NCBI GenBank assembly: GCA_017354895.1
Contig: CP071497.1
Location: forward strand, 3,844,001 to 3,908,000
Direction: 5' to 3'
DNA length: 64,000 nucleotides
From: Podospora comata
Lineage: Eukaryota; Ascomycota; Sordariomycetes; Sordariales; Podosporaceae
Below are positions 20,653-30,848 of the stretch, piece by piece. A model generated the notes under the pieces. It worked only from the letters and a program-made list of their open reading frames with translations. It was not told where the DNA came from and did no database searches. Positions within the stretch are counted from its first letter, which is position 1; each line of letters starts with the position of its first letter. Position numbers and translations under genes: made by a program.

Positions 20653-23415
20653 ATGGCTTCTGCCAACGTCAGGAATGGGTTTCCCAAGGATGTGCAGGCC
20701 TACGGCTACTGGCCTGGCCAGTATCTTCTTCTCAGCTATGGCGACAGGGTCCGCATCATCGCCCACGCAATGACTTATGACCAGCTCATCAGCATGATCC
20801 GTCGCGGATTTGGCATTGGCCGATACGACAATCTGATCCTACTTTTCAAGCATATGATGCCCCAGGGCAATACCATCGAGGCCGAGCTGGATGAGTCCGC
20901 CTACTATCTTATCAAGAACCAGTCCGAGATTCGCTGCGTCGATACGCTTCAGTACCTCAACACGAAGCGCCAGGCTCCCCAGGTAACTCTTGCGGGTTAC
21001 ACTCAGCCGAACGTTTATCCCAGGTACAATTCTGGGTACCACAGATTGTTCACACCTTTTTCGACTGCGCCCTCGAATCCATATGTGGTGCCTATGCCTG
21101 CCCCTTCAATGCAGCACCAACATGTTCCCCAGATCACTGGAGTGACGGCCACCGGTGAAAAGAGCAATGCTTTCGGTGGTGTTGCTGGCCAGTCTACGAG
21201 CACCGGAGCTGTCACAGCTGCCCAAGTTTCCCAGCAGGCCCCTGTCAACGAGCCCGAGAGAGATCCCAGAACTGGTCTTCCAAAGGGCTGGCTTATGTTG
21301 TCTGACGACGAGCTGCCCAGAGACCCAACTGTGAAGCTGGGTAACAACCTTTTCGGTAAGAAGGCCATCAACACTGCCGCGACAGAGGGACCCAACCAGA
21401 CCAAGAATTCCATCATTCATCCCAATCTGTGGAGGCCCGTCATCACGTCCGAGAAGCAAACCGAGGCGCCCCAAGACAAAGGAAAGGGGGCCATGAAGAA
21501 GGAATCAGCTGGGGAATCTTCCAAAGAAAAGAAAGCCACAGGGTGGCGCGAAGTCACTGCTACTTACACTTCCATGAAGTCTGCTTTGGCGTCACGCTCT
21601 ACACCCGTGGATCGCCGTCTCGTTCACGATTATCTGGTCGCAAGCACCTATATGAATGGCGGCAAGGAGCCGCTCTGCGAGCCCGAGAGAAAGCTTCTCC
21701 TGAGCGAATTCGGCCGTTGCTATGCAACGAAACCAATCAAGCACCTCGCGGATCTCCGCCACGACAGTGAGATCTTGGAGATCCTGCTCAGTCATACCCC
21801 TGGTTGCAACATGAGGTGCACGGCAGATGTCAGGGACAAGTGCACCTGCGGCGGACCCCAGGGGCCCAAAGAGTGCTGTGAAGAGAGGCTCAAACCCTCC
21901 ACGATCGGGAACCTTTTGGAATGTGCAAAGAGTCGCCTCAGGGATGCTCTGGACCGCACTGGCCTCGTCTCGCAGCGCGACATCAAGGGCGAGACGTTTT
22001 ACTTTCACCATGAGAAATGTGTCCAGAGCATGTGCATCTGTGCCATCTTCGCAACTCTGGCGCAGCATGAACCTATTTGTCTGATGAGAAGTCGCCTCGA
22101 TGTCGAAATGGTCTGTGACTGTGACCGCAACACCAAGCGCGGTCAAGTTCCGAAATCTCAAGACACAAAGTTGATCCAGACCACACTTGGGTGGGTTGGT
22201 GATCTTGGGGAGGTTGATGGTGAGACCTGTGCCCAGGAAATTTTCCGTCGGAAACATATTGACAGCCTCGTGCGCAACTTTCACGAGCTCACTTGTAGTC
22301 CGCTCAAGGATGAGAATTGCGGCGACTGCTCCGTGTTCCGGATCCTGCTGGGACATCACTGGGATTGTCCCATGAGGCTAAAAGTGGACCTCGGCGATGA
22401 GTGCCAATGCGACCGGCTTCGGCGGGAGGACGATGAATATCTGGAAGGCGATGATGAGGTGGGCAGTATCAAGTGGGTTACCGATGGTCTGCACGAAGCA
22501 GCGAAACTGTACTGCGGCAACAACCTCACCAGGGAGGAATGGAAGGAGGCCATAACGGACTTTCACTATGAGCGGTGCCACGGCTGGTGCTGCTGCATGC
22601 GTCTGAGGGATATTGCCGAGCATGATCCTGACTGCGGGGGAGTTCAGGATACATTCGAGGATTGGAAACTTTGCAGCTGCAAGAAGAGTCTTAACCCTCG
22701 CGGCACTTCTGACGTTGCAGAAGAGGCCATTCATGTCGGGGCTTCTACCAAAGTCAAGGAGTCGGGTGTTGATGACGAGAGCGACAATGGCGAGGAGTGG
22801 ACACCCACCACCAGTGTGGTTGACGAAGATGATGACGATCTGCCCGATCTCATCCCTCACCTTGGTTCTGATACCGGAGGCTGGAAGTTTCCAGGTTGGC
22901 GTGAACCCCTGTTGGAAGAACGTACGCACAGTTTTGAGGCGCCAGAGCACCTCAGCAAGCAGCTGACATCGAAGCAAAATTGGCTTCGCAATATGACAGA
23001 CAAGAAGCCGACGGAGGAGAGGGATATCAATCTCGAGGAGCTGACCGCTACGAACAGGCAAGGACTGAACATGGACGAGACGACGGAATCGATTGCTAAA
23101 CTAGTCGACAGATTGAATCAAGCCAGTTACAGGTACTGGGAATCTAAGAAGGCGAAGCTCGAGGATGATTCGGTGAAGGAGAGTTTGCAGACCTCTGAGG
23201 GGGGGCACGGGAGCAACGACAATGAGTCGAACGCAACCGTGTCTTCCCGGGTTTCCGTCAAAATGCCTGAGGCGAACTTGGGTGCTTCCAGCTCCAGGGC
23301 TAGCCACAGGGCCACTGTGGAGGACCTCCCTGAGATGCTCTCGGAAATCGATACTGGGGGTGGCTTTGATTCGGCGAAGAAGACTCACTCAGCCTTTGGC
23401 CAGCCAGACCTGTGA
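20653..23415 (+). CDS. 920-residue protein with four Cys/His modules, family not recognised
   Basis: Uninterrupted 920-residue protein. I do not recognise the family. The N-terminal 100 residues look folded (YWPGQYLLLSYGDRVRII). Residues 110-300 are Pro/Ser/Thr/Gln-rich. From about 350 to 680 lies a repeated module: Cys, then Cys-x8-His-x3-Cys-x11/12-Cys-x-Cys. Module B: C456, C463, H472, C476, C488, C490. Module C: C548, C559, H568, C572, C584, C586. Module D: C642, C648, H657, C661, C674, C676. Module A is degenerate: C356, Ser at 372, H381, C385, C397, C399. Modules B-D start with FH and each is preceded by a probable helix; B and C carry MR after the H-x3-C. The spacing suggests metal-binding units. 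The C-terminal 230 residues are acidic and disordered. A second, out-of-frame copy of the last coding segment follows the stop. Confidence 0.8.
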   Translation: MASANVRNGFPKDVQAYGYWPGQYLLLSYGDRVRIIAHAMTYDQLISMIRRGFGIGRYDNLILLFKHMMPQGNTIEAELDESAYYLIKNQSEIRCVDTLQYLNTKRQAPQVTLAGYTQPNVYPRYNSGYHRLFTPFSTAPSNPYVVPMPAPSMQHQHVPQITGVTATGEKSNAFGGVAGQSTSTGAVTAAQVSQQAPVNEPERDPRTGLPKGWLMLSDDELPRDPTVKLGNNLFGKKAINTAATEGPNQTKNSIIHPNLWRPVITSEKQTEAPQDKGKGAMKKESAGESSKEKKATGWREVTATYTSMKSALASRSTPVDRRLVHDYLVASTYMNGGKEPLCEPERKLLLSEFGRCYATKPIKHLADLRHDSEILEILLSHTPGCNMRCTADVRDKCTCGGPQGPKECCEERLKPSTIGNLLECAKSRLRDALDRTGLVSQRDIKGETFYFHHEKCVQSMCICAIFATLAQHEPICLMRSRLDVEMVCDCDRNTKRGQVPKSQDTKLIQTTLGWVGDLGEVDGETCAQEIFRRKHIDSLVRNFHELTCSPLKDENCGDCSVFRILLGHHWDCPMRLKVDLGDECQCDRLRREDDEYLEGDDEVGSIKWVTDGLHEAAKLYCGNNLTREEWKEAITDFHYERCHGWCCCMRLRDIAEHDPDCGGVQDTFEDWKLCSCKKSLNPRGTSDVAEEAIHVGASTKVKESGVDDESDNGEEWTPTTSVVDEDDDDLPDLIPHLGSDTGGWKFPGWREPLLEERTHSFEAPEHLSKQLTSKQNWLRNMTDKKPTEERDINLEELTATNRQGLNMDETTESIAKLVDRLNQASYRYWESKKAKLEDDSVKESLQTSEGGHGSNDNESNATVSSRVSVKMPEANLGASSSRASHRATVEDLPEMLSEIDTGGGFDSAKKTHSAFGQPDL

Positions 23416-23560
23416 GGAAGAGCAAAGGGGTGACGACATCAAGTCGAACGCGAGCACATCTTCCTGGGTGTCCGTCCGGATGCCTAAGAAGAGCTCTCGT
23501 GCTTCTAGCTCCGAGGCTAGCTACAAGGTCACTGTGGAGGACGGTGTCGCTACCGGGGGT
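23227..23560 (+). repeat. Diverged tandem duplication (217-bp offset) across the stop codon
   Basis: Coding bases from 23227 (tcgaacgc) recur from 23444, and gtggagga at 23317 recurs at 23534: both offsets are 217. The copies encode similar Ser-rich peptides (SRVSVKMPE... and SWVSVRMPK...; ASSSRASHRATVED and ASSSEASYKVTVED). As 217 is not a multiple of three, copy 2 sits in the +1 frame, beyond the stop at 23413-23415. Confidence 0.8.
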
Positions 23561-24106
23561 GACTCTGGCTCTGGGTCGTTGCTGGCCTTCTTTCCAGGAG
23601 TAGTCGATCTGCCTGGCACCCTCTGCCGAATCCAATCGATCATGAGAGGGATCTTGCAACTTCTTTTCTTTTCTTTTCTGGGCTAGGTTCGTCGGGCAAT
23701 AGGTGCATTGGTTGGGCGTTGGTTGGCTTTTTGATACCCGAGACTGGTAGTCTCCATGGACTTTGGGACGGGGTATTATGCAGGTACTGGATCCTGAGAG
23801 CCAAGGATTCATTATGGGAGAATAAGAAAAGGTGGGTTGGGGGGGGGAGGGGGGGAGGGATGGAAAAAAGGAAACAATCACCCCCAAAAAAAGGGAGGTA
23901 TGTTTGATAGTGTAGTCTAGGTTCATCTGCTTGTTTGGCAGCCATAAGCGCTGGGTTACTGTATATTCTCATGCTTTGTTTTGCTACGTGTGGGATCTGT
24001 TTTGTTTTGGCCAAAAGAGCGCGCGTGAATGTGAAAATAACTTGTTTTGGTTTCCTGATATTTACAACGCTAGGAGACTACCGACATGCCCCATCATTGA
24101 AGATGC
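23561..24106. other. Intergenic between convergent genes
   Basis: 3' sides of the Cys/His-repeat gene and the reductase gene. G-run near 23838-23855 and an A-run at 23884-23890. No gene seen. Confidence 0.55.
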
Positions 24107-25221
24107 TCAAAGCCTAGCACCGCCCTCCTCCCCCTTGACCTCCACCATCAACTTGCCGGTATTCTTGCCCGTAAACAACCAGTCAAAGGCCTCCTCGGCA
24201 CTCCTCACACCACCCTTGACAACCGTCTCCTTCCTCCTGAGCTTCCCCTCAGCCAACCACTGCGCCAGCTGCTTCCTCGCAGCATCATACTCGGTGATGT
24301 AATCAAAAACAATAAACCCCTGCATCCTGATCCTCTGGGTAATCACATTGAAGAAGCTCGCCCCCGGCCCCTTCTTCTCGGCCGAGTTGTACTGCGAAAT
24401 CCCGCCGCACATGACAAACCTGCTAAACTGCGCAGCCCTCGCCATGACCATGTCAAGGATCTCCCCCCCGACATTATCAAAGTACACATCCACAAATTTC
24501 GGTGTCGCCTCCTTGAATTTCTGCTTATAATCCGGGGACTTGTAGTCAATCGCCTCATCCAACCCCAGCTCTTCCTTGAGCCAACGGCACTTTTGCTCCC
24601 CCCCGGCAATACCAATCACCCTCGCGCCGGCGATCTTTGCAATTTGCGCGGCTACTGAACCGGTCGCGCCAGCGGCGGCGGAGACGACGACAGTGTCGCC
24701 TGGCTTGGGGAGACCGATTTTCGTCATGCCGAAGTAGGCTGTTAAACCGGTGGACCCGAGCACGCCGAGGAGGTCGGTGAGTTTGCCGCCCTGGGGGAGG
24801 TCGTACGCTTTTTCGACTTGGGAGTCGGGCATGATGGCGTATTCTTGGATTCCCGAGGCGGAGGTGACGATTGCTCCCGGGGAGAACTTGGGGGATTTGG
24901 AGGCGAGGACGCGGGAGACGGTGAGGGCGCGCATGACTTCGTTTAGTTGGACGGGGGGGAGGTAGGAGCGGCGGTCGTCTAGCCAGCCGCGCATGGCTGG
25001 GTCGAAGGAGACTGAGGGAGGGGGTGGGGGGTTAGTTTGCGCAAACTTGGGATGCTATGAGTGAAGGGGGGGCGCTTACTGTAGAGAGTCTCGAGGAGGA
25101 CTTGGCCATCTTTGAGGTCGGCCTCGGTGGGAGCGGGGGAGGATTTGAGGGAGAAGGTTTTGCCTTTCTCGATTGGGCCGGAGGGGCGTTGGGAGAGGAC
25201 GAGGGAGGTGTTGGTTGTCAT
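24107..25221 (-). CDS. NADP-dependent medium-chain reductase (alkenal/prostaglandin reductase type)
   Basis: Zinc-independent medium-chain dehydrogenase/reductase of the leukotriene B4 12-hydroxydehydrogenase / alkenal double-bond reductase group, expected to reduce alpha,beta-unsaturated carbonyls with NADPH. Exons 25221-25080 and 25011-24107, intron 68 nt, 348 residues, a normal length. The N-terminal NTSLVLSQRPSGPIEKGKTF and ISFDPAMRGWLDD are typical. The Rossmann motif SAAAGATGSVAAQIAK is at about residues 158-173, and YFDNVGGEILD and MQGFIVFDY are family blocks. No zinc-ligand pattern is seen. The ATG at 25221 is chosen because the preceding in-frame part (from 25296) is low-complexity leader. 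Physiological substrate unknown. Confidence 0.9.
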
Positions 25222-26356
25222 GATGGTTGTTGTTGTGGTGATTGATGGGTGAGGAGGTGTATAAGTGGAGCCTGTATGGGAGCTTGAGATACACACACAA
25301 ATGAATGAAGAATATGAGATCGAGAGATTACAATGAAGTGAGGAGCGAGGTCAAGGGAGGATTTATATACCTATACCTCATCAACATGCAGGGTCCAACA
25401 TCCTACTTCTAAGCGATGTCATGAATCCTCCCCTCCCCTCCTTTCTCGCCCCCCTCTCTCCAGCACAAAGTGGAGCGTCGATGGTTATCCGCTCCGTTCC
25501 CAGGCCTGCATCGAGGGAACCATGGACTTCTGTGCATTCGAATCCTTTCTCTCTATTGCAGCGATTCTGCATGTCGACTGCCAAACATTCTCCGCAGTTT
25601 ACCTTACCAATCCTGCCCCCCCCCGCCGCAAAGAGCCCCTCCATCGTCATAGAAACCGGGGGGCTGCCGGCTTGGCTTTCCCAACTACCGAGGCTTGTTT
25701 TCTTTGAGGGTGACAATCGACAATGCCTAGGTTGATTGGTGATGTAAGCTTCCGAATGATCCTAAATTGCCAAATTATGTAAGTGACCGCCGCGGCGGTA
25801 CCGTTCGGAACACCGTTCATGCAGCTGGCGGCTCTTTTTGTTCGGAGAGCTGTGGGTTATGAGAGTGGTTGAGGGGATGCGAATCCCGAATTCCGTGTTA
25901 CACCACTGCCTTATAAACCACCAACAGCGTCAATTACAAGCTGACCAATTATGCCGTCGGCCATCAAATCGGTCCGTACCATATTTGGGAGAAGCCTTCC
26001 GAGAGTTTAAAGCATATAGGTAGATTAGGGGTGAGCTGAATGCCGTCATGACCATCCATCATCCACAACGCCACCCCCTGAACCTTTTGTTTACGTTGCT
26101 TCTCATGTTGTACAAAATACTTCTTCTCTATTCCCCAAAAAGAAAAAAAAAGACCCATTCTTTGAACCCATCCGCTTTCCCAAATGCAGAAAAAAATGAA
26201 AAAGATGTGTTTCCGCCTATGTACACTTAAATGTGCTTTTCCCGTTGCGCGTGGTTGATGTTAGTAGTACAATAGAAATGCCCAGCCCGAGTTCCACCCC
26301 CGGAGCCAAGCTTTTTAGACTTGGAGATCTAGATCTTGAAGCTGTGTTCTACACAT
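25222..26356. other. Intergenic: reductase promoter and COQ1 3' side
   Basis: 1.1 kb without a supported gene. Open frames at 25421-25735 plus are C-rich translation without family features. An A-run lies near 26140-26150. Confidence 0.55.
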
Positions 26357-27766
26357 CTATTTCTTCCGCTTCAGAGTCTTGACAGCCATCTCGATGAGGC
26401 CATCCTTGGCCTCGCTTTCTGGGAACGGCGCGATGGCATCAATGGCCTTCTGTGCGTAGTCCTCGGCCAGCGCCCGTGTCTGCTCGATACCATCACTCTG
26501 CGCAACCAGGTCGCGTGCCTAGAAAATAGTCAGCCGGTCGATTCCTCTCACGGAAGACGATGAGGAAATAAAACCCACCCTCAGAACATCACCCTCCTTC
26601 TCAAACTTCCTCCCAACCAGCGCGCCGAGCTCTGGCATCGTCTTCCACGCAAACAGCAGAGGCGCCGTCGCAAGTCCCAGCTCCAAATCCGCCCCCGCCG
26701 GCTTGCCGAGTTCTTGCTCGCTCCTGGTGTAGTCGAGCATATCATCCACCAGCTGGAACGCCAAACCCAGGTTCTTCCCATAGGCATACGCCGCATCCAC
26801 CGTCGCCGCATCACTTCCACCAAGCAGCGCCGCCGCGCGGCAGCTCTTGCTGATCAGCGACGCAGTCTTGAGGTACGTCTTCTGGAGGTAATACGTCAGA
26901 GTCTCCTCCGACCATTGCGGGTTGCGCTCGTCGCGCGCAGTGTTCTTCAGCTGCATGAACTCGCCCTCCACCAAGTTGGCAATGACCGTAGCCAACAGCT
27001 CGATAACCTCGGCATGACGCAACCTCGCAAGAGCCACAGACGCTCTCCCGAGAAGGAAATCACCTGCCAGAACAGCCATCTTGTTGCCAAACTCGAGGTT
27101 GGCAGATGGTGAGCCTCTTCGGGATTCAGAGTGATCAATCACATCGTCGTGAAGCAGGGAAGCAGTGTGAATCAGCTCGGTGATCTCGGCGAGTCTCCTT
27201 TGCGAAGGGAGAATGTCGGGGTGGTCGTTCGTCTCGGCTTCGGGGGCAACGGCTGTCGCGGAAGGGTTGAAGTCGGAGAGGACGGAAAGCGGGGAGATGG
27301 AGCTGTCGATGCCCATCGAGGCCTGGAGGGTGGCCTGCTGCCTCTGGGGAGCTTTGGGGCAGAGGGAGGTGGCGCGCGACATGAGCAGGACTATTAGTGG
27401 CCGGACATGCTTGCCTTCGGCTTGTGTGTAGTACTTTGCTGCTCTGTCCAGGGAGGGGTGGCCGGACCCGAGGAGTTTCCTGATGTTGCCTGTGAGAAAC
27501 TTCATCTCCTTGGCGACGATCCGTAGGGGGTCGACGGAGGGCATGTCCCCTCTGGTGGCACGGGTGATCGCATTGTTGACGATGTTGCCGGCGACGGAGA
27601 CGGCGGCAGCCCAGGCGGAGGAGTCTCGTCTTCCGGTGTGGAAAGAAGCTCTGGACTGAGCTATCCTACTATCGAGGGGAGCTGTGGATCTGAGGCAGGT
27701 GGAACATGTTGTCGTCGTCGCCCTCGAAAATGTTGACATGCGAAGCCGGCTGACCCCGCGCAACAT
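26357..27766 (-). CDS. COQ1: Mitochondrial polyprenyl diphosphate synthase
   Basis: Trans-prenyltransferase that builds the ubiquinone side chain in the mitochondrial matrix. Exons 27766-26579 and 26518-26357, intron 60 nt with gtgggt and ctag ends, 449 residues. Both aspartate-rich magnesium sites are intact: LLHDDVID (D207, D208, D211) and FQLVDDMLDYT (D341, D342, D345). The GKHVRP block and the end region DGIEQTRALAEDYAQKAI fit the family. The start at 27766 gives a classic presequence, MLRGVSRLRMSTFSRATTTT; an in-frame ATG at 27850 would add 28 acidic/neutral residues and is less likely. A low-complexity insertion (about residues 140-185) separates two helices. Head to head with VMA12, 463 bp apart. 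Confidence 0.93.
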
Positions 27767-28229
27767 TGTAGGCCCCTGCATTTCTCTCTGGAGGTGGGAT
27801 GTTTCCCACACACACTCGTTCCCGGTCGAATCCTCCTTTGTGATATCCAATTGACCTCTGTAGGTTTACTGTGTGGTCATCTGCCGTATCCGGGAGGAAT
27901 TCGACGCCGAGGTATCCTCCGAAAGCCGTGATCTCCGGCCCTGTCGTACGAAAGATCTCTACGCACACAAGTTGCTTTAGGCCGGTGATGTGGGTCCCGA
28001 AAACTTCCTTTCCGATAATTTTTTGGCATCCGGTTCTGAAGAAGGTGGCGTTCTCGGCTTGTGGTTGTGGCTGGTGGCCTCTGAGGACCCACCAGGAGCC
28101 TGCATCCTTGCAAGCTTGGTGAGGCTTGGCGATCCGTCATTCTGGGCCGCATCAGCTTGAGCTCCAACAAGCTCTCGGCGGCGTCGCAAAACAAAACATT
28201 GTCTTCTTACATATCATCAACACCCAACC
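27767..28229. promoter_or_regulatory. Shared divergent promoter of COQ1 and VMA12
   Basis: 463 bases between two genes read outward. Both products serve organelle energetics (ubiquinone; V-ATPase assembly), so common control is possible. No defined element found. Confidence 0.5.
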
Positions 28230-29090
28230 ATGGTGCTCCTCACAATGACGCCCTCCATCGTGGAGGCTCTGCAGATCTGGGACAATCTAGGCTACCCATC
28301 AAAAGACAAGCTCCAGGCAGGCAAAGACGACCCCGGGCTCGACGATGCCGCTGTCGGCAAGCCCATTCTACACTCACAGATCATCGAGCTCTGGTTAATA
28401 CTCAGGGATGCCGGGCATGAGGAACATACTTTGGAAAACATGCTGAAAGGCGCCTGGGTCTACGTCCCACCACCGCCACCAAAGCCAGAACCAGTATGTA
28501 CCCCGTCTTGTACCAGACGCCGGTTGGTGCTGACGAAGTAATAGTCAAACGAATACAAAGCCTTGATGGCCCGTCTCCGGCGCGAAGAAGAACAACGAGC
28601 ATACGAGCGAATGACGAACCCACTTCCCCCAACCGAGACCTTTGCTCAACGATTTCCTGCTGCGAATATGGCGAGGAGCTTTGCTGCTGTCAATCGAGTA
28701 ACGGTCGATAAAGACCTCGGCGATGACGATGTTACATATAACGACGTGCACAGACAGCTGATGCTGATACTGAACTTTATGGTCAGTATCCTGGGTGTGG
28801 CAGGCACTCTGTGGGTGTTGGCCAGATGGTGGAGCACACCAGCGCGACTGTTTCTGACTCTGGGGGGAAGTCTGTTGGTGGGGATTGCTGAAATTGCTGT
28901 ATACTCGGGATACATATGGCATTTGGGAGAGGCGAAGAAGCAGGATAAGAAGTTTAAGGAGGTGAAGCAGATTGTACAGACGTGGGCTGTTGGAGTGGAT
29001 GAAAAGGAGGAGGCCACTCTTATTGGGGACAAGAGCTCGTCAGATGAGACTACGGATCTCCGGAGGCGCAAGAAGGATGCTCAAATATGA
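28230..29090 (+). CDS. VMA12: V-ATPase assembly factor Vma12/Vph2 (TMEM199 family)
   Basis: ER membrane protein that helps assemble the Vo sector of the vacuolar ATPase with Vma21 and Vma22. Exons 28230-28493 and 28545-29090, intron 51 nt, 269 residues. Family signs: a Pro-run after WVYVPPPPPKP, EYKALMARLRREEEQRAYE, then two membrane segments, LMLILNFMVSILGVAGTLWV and LFLTLGGSLLVGIAEIAVYS, separated by a short loop. The C-terminal tail is charged and ends DLRRRKKDAQI, with lysines that could act in ER retention (inference). The start MVLLTMTPS follows caaccATGG. Confidence 0.88.
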
Positions 29091-29463
29091 ATGGTTTGTA
29101 GCCCCTTATGTTTACCAAACCCCTTTTCGAATTATGAGCTTTTGACCTTGAATTCCATGTTGGGCGCAAATGGCAATTGTGACTTTTGAATGGGGGAAAC
29201 ATTTACAGTGGGTAGGGGTGCTAATTGAGTGGGGCTGCCCGCGTCATAGCGCGCTGCGGGGCCCAACGCGCTGAGCAGACGCGTTCTGCGCAACGCGATC
29301 TTCGATCTTGACCCATGTCGCTACTGAGTACAACTTTTCTGCAAGTTGGGATCTTGGTGCATCTTCTTGGCAGCATTTTTATCTGATTATATCGCCGCAT
29401 CTCTATCGTCCGAATAAAGCTCGCGCGCCGTTACAGCTCGTTTTAGACTCAGTGGGCGCAACA
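29091..29463. promoter_or_regulatory. Intergenic/promoter of the Eco1-like gene
   Basis: 373 bases. Between 29240 and 29300 there is a GC-rich cluster with several GCG/CGC words and one ACGCGT. An ATG at 29308 in frame with the gene is judged leader. Confidence 0.45.
29279..29284. promoter_or_regulatory. ACGCGT element upstream of the Eco1-like gene
   Basis: MluI-box hexamer 180 bases before the ATG at 29464, within the cluster gcagacgcgttctgcgc. Regulation by MBF is inferred from yeast. Confidence 0.4.
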
Positions 29464-30333
29464 ATGTCACTTGATCCATCACCAGAAGCCGTCTTCGATT
29501 CTTCGATATCGACCGCGACGACTGGCCTACCACGCCAGCGCAAGAGACCTCTGCGAACCTACGGTCGTCAGTCCACCTCTGCGAGAGACAACGACCAGAA
29601 AGACCGCCCTTTCAAGAGGCAAAAGGTCGCGCCGCCGGTGGTGGACCGAGAGAATCAAGAAAACAGGGTGCCGAAGTCGACGGAAGAACCACCAGTACCA
29701 TCACTGCCGGAACCCTCAAAACAGGCGCCGACGATACCGGAAAAGAAGGGCGGGTCGATATTATCGTTCTTCAAACCGCTCTCCCTCCCTGCCCAGTCTA
29801 CCTCCGACGCACCAACCATAACTCCAGCCACCCCGACGACCCTCTTCGACGCACCAGACCTCGACAAAGACTCCACAGCAACAACACCCCCTTCCTCCCC
29901 ACCATCAGGCGCGCTGTTCAAAAGGTCAAGGGAGAGGAGGAGATTGCAAAGAAAAGTCACGATATGCACCCTCCCAGGTGTCGCCTTTAGTCGAGAGCCG
30001 TCCCCGGAACCCATCATCGCGTCAGACGGGGAGGAGATCTACGACCAGATTGTTGTCAGGGGCGACTGGGGGGATGAGAACGACACAGCCAGTGAGGTAT
30101 CGGAGGATACAAGGTCGATTACTACGGAGACGAGGGAGAGGAAGCGGACGCTGTTGAAGCAGAAGCAGATGGTGCAGACTGTTTTGAATCTGTCCATCAA
30201 CAAGGACCCGGGGATTCATATATGTAAGGACTGTGGGGTGTTGTATAACCCGCTGAATGAGCAGGATAGAAAGGAGCATAAGAGGCAGCATGCGGCGCAT
30301 GTGAGGAGTTTGAGGGGGAAGTTGGCGTTGTGA
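29464..30333 (+). CDS. Eco1/ESCO-like protein: PIP-like box and C2H2 finger, no acetyltransferase domain
   Basis: Single-exon protein of 289 residues resembling the N-terminal half of the cohesin acetyltransferase Eco1. It starts with RQRKRPLRTYGR (residues 24-35, typical of Eco1 N-termini), has a PCNA-box-like SILSFFKPL (98-106; the usual Gln is Gly), and ends with a C2H2 finger of the Eco1 type: C254, C257, H272, H276 in CKDCGVLYNPLNEQDRKEHK. The protein stops 13 residues after the last histidine. No GNAT motif follows in any frame in the next 500 bases. The start at 29464 has context gcaacaATG; the upstream ATG at 29308 adds 52 unrelated residues. It may be a cohesion factor that lost its catalytic half, a separate PCNA-binding protein, or a truncated gene. 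Confidence 0.75.
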   Translation: MSLDPSPEAVFDSSISTATTGLPRQRKRPLRTYGRQSTSARDNDQKDRPFKRQKVAPPVVDRENQENRVPKSTEEPPVPSLPEPSKQAPTIPEKKGGSILSFFKPLSLPAQSTSDAPTITPATPTTLFDAPDLDKDSTATTPPSSPPSGALFKRSRERRRLQRKVTICTLPGVAFSREPSPEPIIASDGEEIYDQIVVRGDWGDENDTASEVSEDTRSITTETRERKRTLLKQKQMVQTVLNLSINKDPGIHICKDCGVLYNPLNEQDRKEHKRQHAAHVRSLRGKLAL

Positions 30334-30848
30334 GTTTTGTGCATTATTGGGCAGCACATCATGGCATGGTAATGTTTGTGTGGTGTTAGCTCTGGATTCA
30401 TGATTGGTTTCCATCGTTGTTTTTTTATCATGGGATGGCGTTGGTGTGTGGTTGAAGATGTTTGGGCGGAACAGGTTATGATAAGTAGGAAATACCCCTG
30501 AATTGATTACAAAGAACAATGCAAGGTTTTATCAACAGAGAGTGGCCGGAATAGGGGGTCTTTTTCCGCGATTGATCGATTTGCTAATGATTCAGGTAGA
30601 TCGACCTCGAGTCAAGATGAAAATTGCCGGCTTTGTGACGGGGTGATTGGATTGACTGAAGTGATGAGATGGTGACATCATGACCACCGCGAATCCGCTG
30701 TGCAATGGTATGGATGAACAATTGATTGAAAACACTGGACTACGGATTTTTCAAGGATAAAAAGGGTTGGTTTTCCTTCAGTTCTTGTGGTCTTTTCGAC
30801 TTTGATCAATTGACAGGTGCTGGAACGAGTAACACCAACACCGCAACC
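30334..30848. other. Intergenic between Eco1-like and PSD-like genes
   Basis: 515 bases: 3' UTR and promoter. Searched for a continuation of the Eco1 acetyltransferase domain; none seen. An in-frame ATG at 30726 would extend the next protein by 41 residues. Confidence 0.5.

Noticed and set aside
27767-27850. ATG at 27850 as the COQ1 start
   Set aside because: It would put an acidic leader in front of a clear mitochondrial presequence.
29308-29463. ATG at 29308 as the start of the Eco1-like protein
   Set aside because: The 52 added residues have no Eco1 similarity, while the ATG at 29464 has good context and directly precedes the conserved part.
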